Source: CALMRE01 sp964412895
GTDB lineage: Bacteria > UBP6 > UBA1177 > JAKLFG01
NCBI GenBank assembly: GCA_964412895.1
Contig: CAYPQK010000012.1
Span: 1-46,399 of the forward strand
Direction of reading: 5' to 3'
Length of the DNA stretch: 46,399 nucleotides
In this document: positions 7,355 to 15,604 of the stretch, piece after piece
Numbering within the stretch: the first letter of the stretch is position 1
Layout of the letters: the number at the start of each line of letters is the position of its first letter
Position numbers and translations under genes: made by a program
The notes under the pieces: model-generated
What the model saw: the letters and a program-made list of their open reading frames with translations, nothing else
Databases searched by the model: none
What the model was told of the DNA's origin: nothing

Positions 7355-9326
7355 ACTCACCCCCAGCCCCTCTCTTGATGCAAGAGAGGGGTGTCGGAAC
7401 GACGGGGTGAGTTTTTCTCTCTCTCTCGGCGTTTCGCATCTGCTTTCCTGTCAGCATGGCGATGGATCGTGGTGCGGCGAGTACGGTGGGCCGCTCTTCC
7501 TTCTGCCGAACTATGTCATGGCGCACTACATCGCGGGACGGGAGATAGCGCCGGAACGGGTCGGAAAGATGGTCCGGTACCTTCTCTCGACGCGAAACGG
7601 CGACGGCTCGGTCGGTCTGTACGACAGCGGACCGGGATGTCTGTTCACGACGACCATCACCTATGTCGTTCTGCGGATGCTCGGCGTCGTGCCCGACGAT
7701 GAGGCGATGGCGGCGATGCGCCGCTGGATCCATGTACGGGGAACGCCGCTCGGCGCCGCCAACTGGGGCAAGTTCATGCTCGCCTTCCTCGGTCTCTACG
7801 AATATGAGGGGCTGAACCCGGTGTTGCCTGAGCTGTGGCTTCTGCCGCGCCGCCTGCCGATCCACCCCGGACGGCTCTGGTGTCACACGCGGCAGGTCTA
7901 TCTGCCGCTCTCGTGGCTCTATGCCACCCGCGCCAAGGCGGCCGGAACGCCGCTTCTCGCCGCATTGCGCACCGAACTCTACGACCGGCCTTACGACCGT
8001 ATCGATTTCACGGCGCACCGCGACACGCTGGCGAAGTGCGACGATCTCTACCCGGTGACGCGCCTCATGAAGACGGTGAACCGGGCGCAGAACGGCTATG
8101 AGAGTCAGCGCTTCAAACCGCTGCGGAAAAAGGCGATCGCCGAGGCGCTCAAGCACATTCGCTATGAGGACGAAGTGACCCATTGGGTGGCGCTCGGGCC
8201 GGTGAACCGGGTGCTCAACGCCATCGTCTACCATTTCAACGATCCGGGCGGGGAGGAGGAAGAGAAGGCCTTCGCCGCGATGGATCGTTATCTTTGTGAA
8301 ACGCCGCGCGGCATCCACCTGAACGGCTACTCCTCGACGGCGCTATGGGACACCGTCTTTGCGGTGCAGACGCTGTTCGCGGTCGGCGGCGGACACCAGA
8401 AAGCGCTCGGCGCGGCGCGCGACTTCATCCGCGACAACCAGATACGGCGCGAGATGCCCGACCGGACACTGTTCTACCGGTCGCAGGCGCTCGGCGGGTG
8501 GCCGTTCGGCGATGCCGAAAGCGGCTGGCCGGTGACCGACTGCACGGCCGAGGGGATGAAGTGCAGCATCGCGCTCGAACAACTGCCGGGGAGCGGCGTT
8601 CCCGATGTGCTCCTCGCCGAGAGCGTGCGATTACTTCTTGCCTACCAGAACGCCGACGGCGGCTGGTCGAGCTATGAGGAACAGCGCGGCCCGAAATGGC
8701 TCGAAAAGCTCAATCCGTCGAATGTCTTCGGCGATATCATGGTGGAGCACAGCTACATTGAATGCACCTCGGCGGCGATGCAGGGACTGCTCAGCTACAA
8801 AAAACGGTTCCCCGGCCGGTTCGACCGCGAGATAACGCTAGCGGTTGGTCGTGGCGAGGCGTTCCTGCGCACAGCACAGGGGGCCGACGGTTCGTTCTAC
8901 GGTTCGTGGGCGGTCTGTTTCACCTACGGGGCGTGGTTCGGCGTCGAAGGGCTCCGGGCTGTCGGCGCTTCGGCCGACGACCCGGCGGTACGGCGGGCGG
9001 CCGAGTTCCTCCTTTCCCATCAGAATGGCGACGGTGGTTGGGGTGAGGCGGCCGAAAGCTGTCTTGAGAAACGCTATGTCGCGGCCGATAGTCACTGCGT
9101 GCAGACGGCGTGGGCGCTCATGGCGCTGTGCGAGGCGGGGGAGGGGAAGAGCGACGCGGCACGCCGGGCGGCCGAATTCCTCATCGCCAAGCAGCAGTCC
9201 GACGGGTGCTGGCCGAAAGAGCGGATGACCGGCGTCTTCAACCGGTCGGTCCTCATCGACTACGACAACTACCGCCGCTACTTCCCGCTCTGGGCTCTTG
9301 TCAAGTGGCGGAACCGAGATCGCTGA
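7341..9326 (+). CDS. Triterpene cyclase of the oxidosqualene cyclase type
   Basis: The 661-residue protein aligns by eye along nearly all of the oxidosqualene cyclase family (lanosterol/cycloartenol synthase type): DGSWCGEYGGPLFLLP, HPGRLWCHTRQVYLPLSWLY (with the conserved active-site WCH), YSSTALWDTVFAVQ, WPVTDCTAE (catalytic Asp in the DCTAE form), YIECTSAAMQGL (equivalent of the second catalytic Cys), GSFYGSWAVCFTYGAWFG and GVFNRSVLIDY near the end. Squalene-hopene cyclases instead carry DxDDTA. Several QW repeats (QNADGGWSSY, QNGDGGWGE, QQSDGCWP) are present. The protein lacks about 80 N-terminal residues seen in eukaryotic homologues. Residues 5-24 are encoded by a palindromic repeat, so the true start could be GTG 7407. 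It overlaps the U32 gene. The likely product is a sterol-like or other polycyclic triterpenoid; which one is unknown. Confidence 0.9.
   Translation: MRDAELTPSPSLDAREGCRNDGVSFSLSLGVSHLLSCQHGDGSWCGEYGGPLFLLPNYVMAHYIAGREIAPERVGKMVRYLLSTRNGDGSVGLYDSGPGCLFTTTITYVVLRMLGVVPDDEAMAAMRRWIHVRGTPLGAANWGKFMLAFLGLYEYEGLNPVLPELWLLPRRLPIHPGRLWCHTRQVYLPLSWLYATRAKAAGTPLLAALRTELYDRPYDRIDFTAHRDTLAKCDDLYPVTRLMKTVNRAQNGYESQRFKPLRKKAIAEALKHIRYEDEVTHWVALGPVNRVLNAIVYHFNDPGGEEEEKAFAAMDRYLCETPRGIHLNGYSSTALWDTVFAVQTLFAVGGGHQKALGAARDFIRDNQIRREMPDRTLFYRSQALGGWPFGDAESGWPVTDCTAEGMKCSIALEQLPGSGVPDVLLAESVRLLLAYQNADGGWSSYEEQRGPKWLEKLNPSNVFGDIMVEHSYIECTSAAMQGLLSYKKRFPGRFDREITLAVGRGEAFLRTAQGADGSFYGSWAVCFTYGAWFGVEGLRAVGASADDPAVRRAAEFLLSHQNGDGGWGEAAESCLEKRYVAADSHCVQTAWALMALCEAGEGKSDAARRAAEFLIAKQQSDGCWPKERMTGVFNRSVLIDYDNYRRYFPLWALVKWRNRDR
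7355..7412. repeat. Compound palindromic repeat, copy 1
   Basis: Outer arms ACTCACCCC (7355-7363) and GGGGTGAGT (7404-7412) enclose a perfect 11-base-pair hairpin, CCCCTCTCTTG (7367-7377) and CAAGAGAGGGG (7381-7391), with a three-base loop. Related copies occur at 37478-37532 and 41134-41227. Here the element lies across the start of the cyclase gene. Confidence 0.85.
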
Positions 9327-9425
9327 GCTTTCCTTCAATCGCGAGAAAATACCTTGATTCAGAAGCTTGCCTAATGTATGATTCGTCGATATTTGTAAGA
9401 TGATCATCCTTGATTGGTGTTGAGA

Positions 9426-10646
9426 ATGATGAAAATTTATAAAGAAAAAAGAAATCTCATGCTGGAATACATACCTGATGACGGTGTTCGTTGGATACGA
9501 GAACGATTTGAGGCTGACCTGCCGATAGCTCTCAAAAACATTTTTCATTTATCTTGCCAAAATGTCTTTCATTCAAAAGAGATAGGAGAGGATGATTCTT
9601 CAATCATATTTGTTATAGGATCTCTTCAGAAGAGATATTTCAAGATTGACGAGAAAATTCTAGATATAAGCCATAGTGTCTATATCCATTCAGAGGTTAA
9701 TATCACAGTTAAAACATTTGTCGCAGCTAATAACATTTCGATATTCAAGCGTATAGATAGACTGGTGGCTTCTGATATTTATATTGGCGGGGACAAGGAT
9801 AATGCAATCCCCACAACGGTATTCGTAAACATGTTGAGAAAATTCCCCACTCAACATGAGCTAGAACTATATTCAAATGCTCGCATCACATCGATTGTAA
9901 AGGAGTATATAGAAACAACCAAAGATGTCGAGAACCAATTTGAGAAGTATCGAGCACGCAAGGCAGATAAATCCCCAAAGACTAAAGATGTATCTCACGG
10001 AGCCCTTGCAACAAAATATAGCGAGTTCGAATTTGACAAATATTCGGAAATACTGGAAGTGCTTCGAACAATGCTCGCTGCTGTCGACAGCTACGATGAA
10101 AAACAATGGCAGATGAAGATTCTTGATATTATTTTGCTTTTATACCCCAAGTATATCAAAGTTTTTTCAGAGGTGCGTGTAAAAGATGTATATAATGACA
10201 AGTGGCGGAGAATAGATTACTTGCTTGTTGATTCGAATGGCAATACGGACATTATTGAAATTAAAAAGCCATTTGAGGATTGTATTGTGTCGATGAGGCA
10301 GTATAGGGATAATCATGTGCCTATGAAAGAATTGTCCGGTACGGTTATGCAGATAGAAAAGTATGTATACTACTTGAACAAATGGGGGCGACAAGGAGAG
10401 GATTCTCTGACAAAGGAGTACGCTCGCGAACTTCCCGTTGGATTCAAGATAAAGATTACTAATCCAAGTGGCGTTATCATAATGGGAAGAGAAGAAGGAT
10501 TATCGCCACAGCAAAAAGACGATTTCGAGATAATTAAGCGCAAGTATAGAAACATCCTCGATATAATCACATATGATGATTTGCTGAGAAGGTTGGAGGC
10601 AGTTCTTAAGAAGTTTGAGAACGCTCAACCAGCTAGTTCGGTATAG
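9426..10646 (+). CDS. sduA: Shedu-type immune nuclease (DUF4263)
   Basis: Shedu proteins are single-gene anti-phage systems with a PD-(D/E)XK nuclease. The C-terminal half shows the family features: SEVRVKDVYNDKWRRIDYLLVD followed by TDIIEIKKP (the D...ExK metal/catalytic core, around residues 255-280), a helix reading MQIEKYVYYLNKW, and the terminal FEIIKRKYRNILDIITYDDLLRRL typical of DUF4263. The N-terminal 240 residues are variable and probably hold the sensor part. Codon and base use are sharply AT-rich compared with all other genes here, which indicates horizontal acquisition. The frame is open from TTG 9414; the paired ATGs at 9426/9429 are the more likely starts, although no good Shine-Dalgarno is visible. 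No integrase or partner gene flanks it. Confidence 0.78.
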   Translation: MMKIYKEKRNLMLEYIPDDGVRWIRERFEADLPIALKNIFHLSCQNVFHSKEIGEDDSSIIFVIGSLQKRYFKIDEKILDISHSVYIHSEVNITVKTFVAANNISIFKRIDRLVASDIYIGGDKDNAIPTTVFVNMLRKFPTQHELELYSNARITSIVKEYIETTKDVENQFEKYRARKADKSPKTKDVSHGALATKYSEFEFDKYSEILEVLRTMLAAVDSYDEKQWQMKILDIILLLYPKYIKVFSEVRVKDVYNDKWRRIDYLLVDSNGNTDIIEIKKPFEDCIVSMRQYRDNHVPMKELSGTVMQIEKYVYYLNKWGRQGEDSLTKEYARELPVGFKIKITNPSGVIIMGREEGLSPQQKDDFEIIKRKYRNILDIITYDDLLRRLEAVLKKFENAQPASSV

Positions 10647-10671
10647 AATTTTGGCAGTAGGAGGACTTCCC

Positions 10672-11043
10672 ATGACCGATAAAGAACGCGTGGTGCTGCT
10701 CGGGGCGAGCGACAAGCCCGACCGGTACGCCAATCGTGCATTCAAACTGCTCCGCCGCCACGGCCACGAGGTCGTTCCGGTCAACCCGGCGCTCAAAGAG
10801 CTCGACGGGGTACCGGTCGTCGCCCGCATCGAGGACATCATCGGCCCGGTCGATACCGTGACCATCTACCTCGGTTCGGCGCGCTTGGCTCCGCTCATCG
10901 ACGCCCTCATCGCGCTCAAACCGCGCCGCATCATCGCCAACCCCGGCACCGAGAACGATGCCCTGCGTCAGCGGGCCGCGGCCGTCGGCATAGAATACAC
11001 CGAGGCCTGTACGCTGGTCCTTCTTTCAACCGGACAATTTTAA
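10672..11043 (+). CDS. CoA-binding domain protein (YccU-like)
   Basis: A 123-residue single-domain protein of the CoA-binding (succinyl-CoA synthetase alpha N-terminal) family. It begins with VVLLGASDKPDRYANRAFKLLRRHGHEVVPVNP, the Rossmann-like strand-loop-helix that contacts CoA, and continues with VDTVTIYLGSARLAPLIDALIALKPRRIIANPGTEND. The length equals that of stand-alone YccU-type proteins, whose physiological role is not settled. ATG 10672 was chosen over the frame opening at 10615 because a GGAGG lies eight bases upstream. It follows the AT-rich Shedu gene immediately, and its composition is normal for the host, so the acquired segment ends near 10655. Confidence 0.82.
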   Translation: MTDKERVVLLGASDKPDRYANRAFKLLRRHGHEVVPVNPALKELDGVPVVARIEDIIGPVDTVTIYLGSARLAPLIDALIALKPRRIIANPGTENDALRQRAAAVGIEYTEACTLVLLSTGQF

Positions 11044-11055
11044 GGAAAATATCTT

Positions 11056-12288
11056 TTAGAACTCTTCGCCCGAATTCTCTATCGGGAGCGGACTCTCGCC
11101 GCCGGAGGGGGTGTCCACATCGGGACTTTCGATCGAATCCTCGTCGCCTATCGCGACGGGCTGATCGGCGCCGCCATTGATGGTATCGACATCGGAAGCG
11201 CCTTCGCTATACCCGTCGGAATAATCCTCGCTGACGGCGTTGGTATCGCTGAAACTTTCGGGGGAGAGTCCGTTCTGGAACACGACACCGTAGGCCATAC
11301 GGAATATGTCGACGCCGTCGAGCAGCATGTTCTTGAGTTCCATGCCCGTCGAGGTCGCGGTGCCGTCGAAGATGAGGGCGGCGCGCGGGTGGTCCTTGAC
11401 GGTGGACCCGAGCAGGGTGAAGGCGCGCTGCATGATCGGATCGCCCGCCATGATCGGGTCGCCCGCCAGTTCGGGGGTATAGACGACGATGCCGTCGGCG
11501 CCATCCTTGCCGGCGAGCGGCTTGGAGGAGGCGATCTCGCTGTTCTCGATGAGGATGTTCTTCGCGTTGACGATGTTGATGCCGGCGAGCGTGTTATCCT
11601 TTATCGAAGAGTCGGCGATGAGCACTTCGGCCGTATCCTGTATCCAGATGCCGGTGTAGCCGTTGCGCAGGACGGTCGAATTGATGACGCTGCCTTTCGC
11701 GCCGTTGGCGAAGGCGATACCCATCCGGCCGCAGTCGCTGGCGGTGACGCCCGAGAGGGTCGCCTGCGTTTTACCGAGCAGGACGATACCCTTGGCGTCG
11801 GCGGTGACGGTGGCGTTGGCCAGCGTGAAGGGAGAGATATCGGTCGCCCGGATGCCGCCGCCGTTGACGGTCGAGACGGCGATGTTCGAGAGGGCGACAT
11901 TGGCGAGCGTCGCGGTCCCTTCTTTCGGTTCCAGCCGGAGCGCGGGGGTCTCGGCAAGACCGGCGAGGTCGAGCTTGATGCCGATATTCGAGATGTTCAC
12001 ATTGCCCGAGTTCACCGTCAGCGGGGTGCCGGCGGCGGAGGTGAGCACCGTTGTCTCCTTGCTGACACCCTGAAGGGTCTTCGGCGTATCGAGCACGAAC
12101 TGCCCCTGATAGCTTCCTTCAAGCAGGCACAGACAGGCCGCGTCGCCATCGAGCGCCGCGGTGAGTTCGGCGGCGGTGGTCACATCGGTGCAGGCGGGGC
12201 CGCACAGGCTCGTCCCGGCCTTTTCATCACAGGCGGCGAGAGCCAGCAAGGCGATGCCTCCCAGAACACTTGTCATCAAATAACGCAT
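11056..12288 (-). CDS. Lipoprotein with right-handed beta-helix repeats
   Basis: The 410-residue precursor has a signal peptide (MRYLMTSVLGGIALLALAAC) with lipobox LAAC at about residue 20, so it should be lipid-anchored. The body is a run of about 20-residue repeats (NVNISNIGIKLDL, TLANVALSNIAVSTVNGGGI, TLANATVTADAKGIVLLGK, TGIWIQDTAEVLIADSSIKD, AGINIVNAKNILIENSEI) typical of parallel beta-helix (pectate-lyase-like, PbH1) proteins. A duplicated AGDPIM hexapeptide is encoded by a near-exact 18-base tandem repeat around 11432-11468. The last 60 residues are rich in Asp, Ser and Gly and probably disordered. ATG 12288 has GGAGG seven bases upstream. It is a single-gene unit with its own promoter; ligand or substrate unknown. 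Confidence 0.75.
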   Translation of the reverse strand: MRYLMTSVLGGIALLALAACDEKAGTSLCGPACTDVTTAAELTAALDGDAACLCLLEGSYQGQFVLDTPKTLQGVSKETTVLTSAAGTPLTVNSGNVNISNIGIKLDLAGLAETPALRLEPKEGTATLANVALSNIAVSTVNGGGIRATDISPFTLANATVTADAKGIVLLGKTQATLSGVTASDCGRMGIAFANGAKGSVINSTVLRNGYTGIWIQDTAEVLIADSSIKDNTLAGINIVNAKNILIENSEIASSKPLAGKDGADGIVVYTPELAGDPIMAGDPIMQRAFTLLGSTVKDHPRAALIFDGTATSTGMELKNMLLDGVDIFRMAYGVVFQNGLSPESFSDTNAVSEDYSDGYSEGASDVDTINGGADQPVAIGDEDSIESPDVDTPSGGESPLPIENSGEEF

Positions 12289-12300
12289 ACGCTTCCTCCC

Positions 12301-12312
12301 GGAGATATCTCC
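12301..12312. promoter_or_regulatory. Perfect 12-base palindrome in the lipoprotein leader
   Basis: GGAGATATCTCC is a perfect inverted repeat between the predicted promoter (12326-12354, leftward) and the lipoprotein start at 12288. It could be an operator or, since it contains GGAG, could influence ribosome access; short palindromes of this size can also arise by chance. Confidence 0.35.
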
Positions 12313-12325
12313 AAATAGACACATC

Positions 12326-12354
12326 ATCTTACTCAAAGAAGGGCGACAGGTCAA
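12326..12354 (-). promoter_or_regulatory. Promoter of the beta-helix lipoprotein gene
   Basis: Reading leftward, TTGACC (12354-12349) and TAAGAT (12331-12326) are separated by 17 bases, with the start codon about 38 bases downstream of the -10 element. Confidence 0.65.
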
Positions 12355-12404
12355 CTGTCGTTCACGGACCCTTTAGTGACGCTTCGTTCCCCTTTTTATT
12401 AAAA

Positions 12405-12433
12405 TTGCAAAACGGTGCGCCTCGCATTACAGT
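12405..12433 (+). promoter_or_regulatory. Promoter of the sensor kinase gene
   Basis: TTGCAA (12405-12410) and TACAGT (12428-12433) are spaced by 17 bases, 36 bases before the ATG at 12470. It is divergent from the promoter at 12326-12354. Confidence 0.55.
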
Positions 12434-12469
12434 ATCCCCGTCCGCAGGGGTCATCGACGGGGGTCCCGC

Positions 12470-14255
12470 ATGAAGGTCCATAATCGTATCCTCTTGATGT
12501 TGTTCTTCTTTGCCGCCGCCTTCTTTCTGGTCGCCTATGTCTTCTTCAATGTCGTGGTGACGCAGGAGAACGAACGGATAGCGGCGGGGTACGAGAAGAC
12601 CNNNNNNNNNNTTCGAGAAACTCGTCGCTCTCAAGGGACAGCCGCTCCAGTATTTCGCCAACGACTATTCCTTCTGGGACGACATGGTCGATTTCGCCGC
12701 CAAACCCGACAAGGAGTGGGCCGGGGACAACCTCGATACCGGCCTCGACACCTTTCATGCCTACGGTCTGTGGGTCTACGACACCGCGCGTAAGCCGCTC
12801 TACGGCGTTACCAAGCCGGCCGATGAATACCGGCACGACATGATGCTCTTTGACGAAAAAGGGGTCCCGGCCGAATTCTTCTCGGGCGATATCCGGTTCG
12901 CCCATTTCTTCCAGCGCACGGCGTCGGGACTCATGGAGGTCTACGGCGCCACCATCCATTCGGCGAACGATTTTGAACGGAAACAGCCGCCGGCCGGCTT
13001 TCTCTTCACCGGCTGGCTGGTCGACGATAAATATCTGGCGGCCATGGAACTCCTGTCGGGGGCGACGGTGCGTGTCGGCGGTTCTGCCGAAGCCGATTTC
13101 GTCCGCGGCGACGGGGGAGCGATCTCGCTGGCATTGCCGCTCCGTGGTTTCACCGGTCAGGCGGCGGCGACTCTGGTCTTCACCACCCAGCTTGCCGAGG
13201 TGCAGGCGCTCGAAGAACAGCGGCGCGTCACCTTCATGACCACCAGCGCGATGATCCTGTTCATTTTCGGCGTTCTGCTCTACTACCTGCGGACACGCAT
13301 CTCGCGGCCGCTCAGCCTCATCTCGCGGAGCATGGAGAAAAGCGATCCGGCGATCCTCAAGCCGCTGTCGGGCAGTGCCGACGAGTTCGGCCAGATCGCG
13401 GGGCTCATAACGCTTTTCTTCCGCCAACGGGAAAAGCTGGAGCATGAGGTCGAGACGCGGCGGCGGGCCGAAGAGGCGGCCAAGGCGGCCGATCTGGCCA
13501 AGTCGCAGTTCCTCGCCAACATGAGCCACGAGATACGGACGCCGATGAACGGCATACTCGGGATGTCGGAACTGCTCATCGCGGGCGACGCGACGCCGCA
13601 GGAACGGAAGGAATACCTTGAGGACATCCGCTATTCGGGGCAGATGCTGCTCGACATGCTCAACGACATACTCGATCTTTCCAAGATAGAGTCGGGCCGC
13701 ATGACCATCGAAGCGGTCCCGTTCGATGTGGGCGATATCGTCGAGAAGACGACGCAGGTGTTCCGGTTCCGCACCGACGCCAAGAAGCTCGCGCTGGCCG
13801 TCGAAATGGACGGTTCGGTGCCGCTCTTGCTCACGGGCGACCCGACGCGGGTGCGCCAGATACTTTTCAATCTGCTGGGCAACGCGGTGAAGTTCACCGA
13901 AAAGGGGCGCATCACCGTCGGCGCGCGCTATGCGGCGGGACGCCTCGAACTGGCGGTCGCCGATACCGGCGTCGGCATCCCGCGGGATAAGCTCGACGCC
14001 ATCTTCGAGCCGTTCCAGCAGGCCGACGATTCGGTGACGCGCCGTTACGGCGGCACCGGACTGGGCCTTTCCATCGTTAAAAAACTGGTGGAGCTTATGC
14101 AGGGAGAACTGGCGATCGAGAGCGCCGAGGGGAAAGGGACCCGCTTCACCGTGCGTCTGCCGCTCCCGACCACCGGCGAGCTTCCCGAGGGGACATCGCC
14201 CGTGTCGCAGCTCATCGCCGAACGCAAAAGTGAAAAGGCCCGCCGGCCGCAGTGA
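12470..14255 (+). CDS. Membrane sensor histidine kinase with CHASE4-like input, interrupted by an assembly gap
   Basis: A hybrid-less sensor kinase of about 590 residues plus the gap. An N-terminal membrane helix (MLFFFAAAFFLVAYVFFNVVV) is followed by a periplasmic region beginning FANDYSFWDDMVDF, the signature of CHASE4 domains. A second helix (FMTTSAMILFIFGVLLYYL) leads into a HAMP-like linker and coiled coil, then HisKA with the phospho-acceptor His (FLANMSHEIRTPMNGILGMSE), and the ATPase domain with N box (FNLLGNAVKFTEKG), G1 (VADTGVGIP), F box and G2 (GGTGLGLSIVKKL). No receiver domain and no adjacent response regulator are present, so its partner is elsewhere. The sequences on either side of the N run at 12602-12611 are in different frames; the true gap must be a multiple of three. 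ATG 12470 follows a GGGGG site. Confidence 0.88.
12602..12611. other. Assembly gap (10 N) inside the sensor kinase gene
   Basis: Ten Ns fall 44 codons into the kinase gene. The downstream frame starts exactly at 12612, so the real missing length should be divisible by three rather than ten. Confidence 0.99.
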
Positions 14256-14273
14256 GGCCGTTTTCCCCGCAAG

Positions 14274-14302
14274 TTGCTTTTTTTTCTTCTCCACGCTACC
14301 AT
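14274..14302 (+). promoter_or_regulatory. Promoter of the phosphofructokinase gene
   Basis: TTGCTT (14274-14279) and TACCAT (14297-14302) are spaced by 17 bases with a T-rich spacer, 40 bases ahead of the start codon. The -10 match is moderate. A small hairpin with GC-rich arms and four Ts (14244-14264) lies just upstream and may end the kinase transcript. Confidence 0.45.
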
Positions 14303-14342
14303 AAACGCGTTGGACCGATTTCTTTCCCAAATGGAGGAACGC

Positions 14343-15563
14343 ATGACTTCTAAAGGATCGATCGCCATTCTCTGCGCCGGTGGTCCGGCGCCCGGTATCA
14401 ACACCGTCGTCAGCTCGGTCGCCAAGGCATTTCTCATCGACGGCTACCGTGTCATCGGGCTCCACTACGGCTACAAGACGCTCTTCACCGAAAAGCCCAG
14501 CACGGTCGAGATAGACTTCGAGTTCGCCGACCGCGTCTTCAATGTCGGCGGTTCGGCCCTCAAGATGAGCCGTCACAAACCGAAGGACAGCGAGTTCACG
14601 ACCGACTTCTTCGTCAAGAACGATGTGCGGTTGCTGGTCACCATCGGCGGCGACGATACCGCGTCGACCGCCAACCGGCTCGCCAAATGGCTGGCTACCC
14701 GGAAACTCGATGTGCGCAATGTCCATGTCCCGAAAACGATAGACAACGATCTGCCGCTGCCCGACCGGCTTCCCACTTTCGGCTACCACAGCGCAAAGAA
14801 CGAGGGGACCCGCATCGGCATGACGGTCTACGAGGACGCCCGCACCAGCGGGAACTGGTTCGTCGTCTCGATGATGGGGCGCGAGGCGGGCCATCTGGCG
14901 TGGGGCGTGGGTACGGCGTGTCACTATCCGATGATCATCATTCCCGAGATGTTCGACAAGGTCGAGGTGACCTTCGACCGGATGCTCCGCATGATGGTCA
15001 GCACCATCGTCAAGCGGAAGCTCATGGGGATCGATTACGGGTGCATCGCCATATCGGAAGGGGTGTTCCACTTCATGTCGGACGCCGAGATAAAAAGCTG
15101 CGGCATCCAGTTCTCCTTCGACGACCACGGCCACCCGGAACTGGGGAATGTCAGCAAGGCGCACATCTTCAATATGCTCCTGAGTCAGAAACTCAAGGAA
15201 CTCAAGATCAACATCAAGAGCCGCCCGGTCGAGATCGGCTACGAAGTGCGCTGCGGCACGCCGGTCGCGTTCGACCTCAAATACTGCACCATCCTCGGCG
15301 AAGGGGTACGGGAACTGTTCGACGCCGGCAAGAGCGGCTGTATCGTCGTGGTGCACAATGACGGCGCCATCACGCCGCTGTATCTCAAGGATGTCGAAGG
15401 CCCCGACGGCAAGATAAAGCCGCGGCTGGTCGATATCACCGGCGAGGATTTCCGGATCGTCTTCAAGAACCTCCACTTCATCAAGCCGCACAACTACGAG
15501 GCGGCAAAGAAGTATCTGCCCGATCCGGAGAACTACGATCTGATGAAGCTGCTCGGCTGGTGA
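14343..15563 (+). CDS. 6-phosphofructokinase, pyrophosphate-dependent type
   Basis: It phosphorylates fructose 6-phosphate in glycolysis, probably with pyrophosphate as donor. The 406-residue protein has the family P-loop region AILCAGGPAPGINTVV, then GGDDTAS (residues 102-108) where the second Asp replaces the Gly of ATP-using enzymes, and PKTIDND (130-136) with Lys in place of Gly; both changes are diagnostic of the PPi class in the established literature on this family. MMGREAGHLAWGVG corresponds to the fructose-phosphate-binding MGR motif. ATG 14343 has GGAGG eight bases upstream; the frame is open from 14274 but that region contains the promoter. A terminator-like hairpin follows the stop. 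PPi-linked enzymes allow reversible flux and save ATP, common in anaerobes. Confidence 0.88.
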   Translation: MTSKGSIAILCAGGPAPGINTVVSSVAKAFLIDGYRVIGLHYGYKTLFTEKPSTVEIDFEFADRVFNVGGSALKMSRHKPKDSEFTTDFFVKNDVRLLVTIGGDDTASTANRLAKWLATRKLDVRNVHVPKTIDNDLPLPDRLPTFGYHSAKNEGTRIGMTVYEDARTSGNWFVVSMMGREAGHLAWGVGTACHYPMIIIPEMFDKVEVTFDRMLRMMVSTIVKRKLMGIDYGCIAISEGVFHFMSDAEIKSCGIQFSFDDHGHPELGNVSKAHIFNMLLSQKLKELKINIKSRPVEIGYEVRCGTPVAFDLKYCTILGEGVRELFDAGKSGCIVVVHNDGAITPLYLKDVEGPDGKIKPRLVDITGEDFRIVFKNLHFIKPHNYEAAKKYLPDPENYDLMKLLGW

Positions 15564-15577
15564 TGCGGTCCGGAGTG

Positions 15578-15604
15578 CGCGGTCAACCGCGTTTCTTTTT
15601 CTTT
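15578..15604 (+). terminator. Rho-independent terminator after phosphofructokinase
   Basis: CGCGG (15578-15582) pairs with CCGCG (15587-15591) across a TCAA tetraloop and is followed by a 13-base pyrimidine tract that is mostly T. It lies 15 bases after the phosphofructokinase stop, overlapping the 3' end of the convergent small gene. Confidence 0.65.

Noticed and set aside
6050..7360. Leftward frame opposite the U32 gene
   Set aside because: Antisense shadow with low-complexity Val/Arg/Asp composition; the rightward frame has clear family motifs and a Shine-Dalgarno.
7341..9326. Naming the cyclase squalene-hopene cyclase (shc), as the hpn context suggests
   Set aside because: The catalytic motif is DCTAE, and many segments agree with oxidosqualene cyclases rather than with the DxDDTA-type enzymes.
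9327..10671. A prophage or integrative element around the Shedu gene
   Set aside because: No integrase, terminase, att-like flanking repeat or tRNA gene was found on either side.
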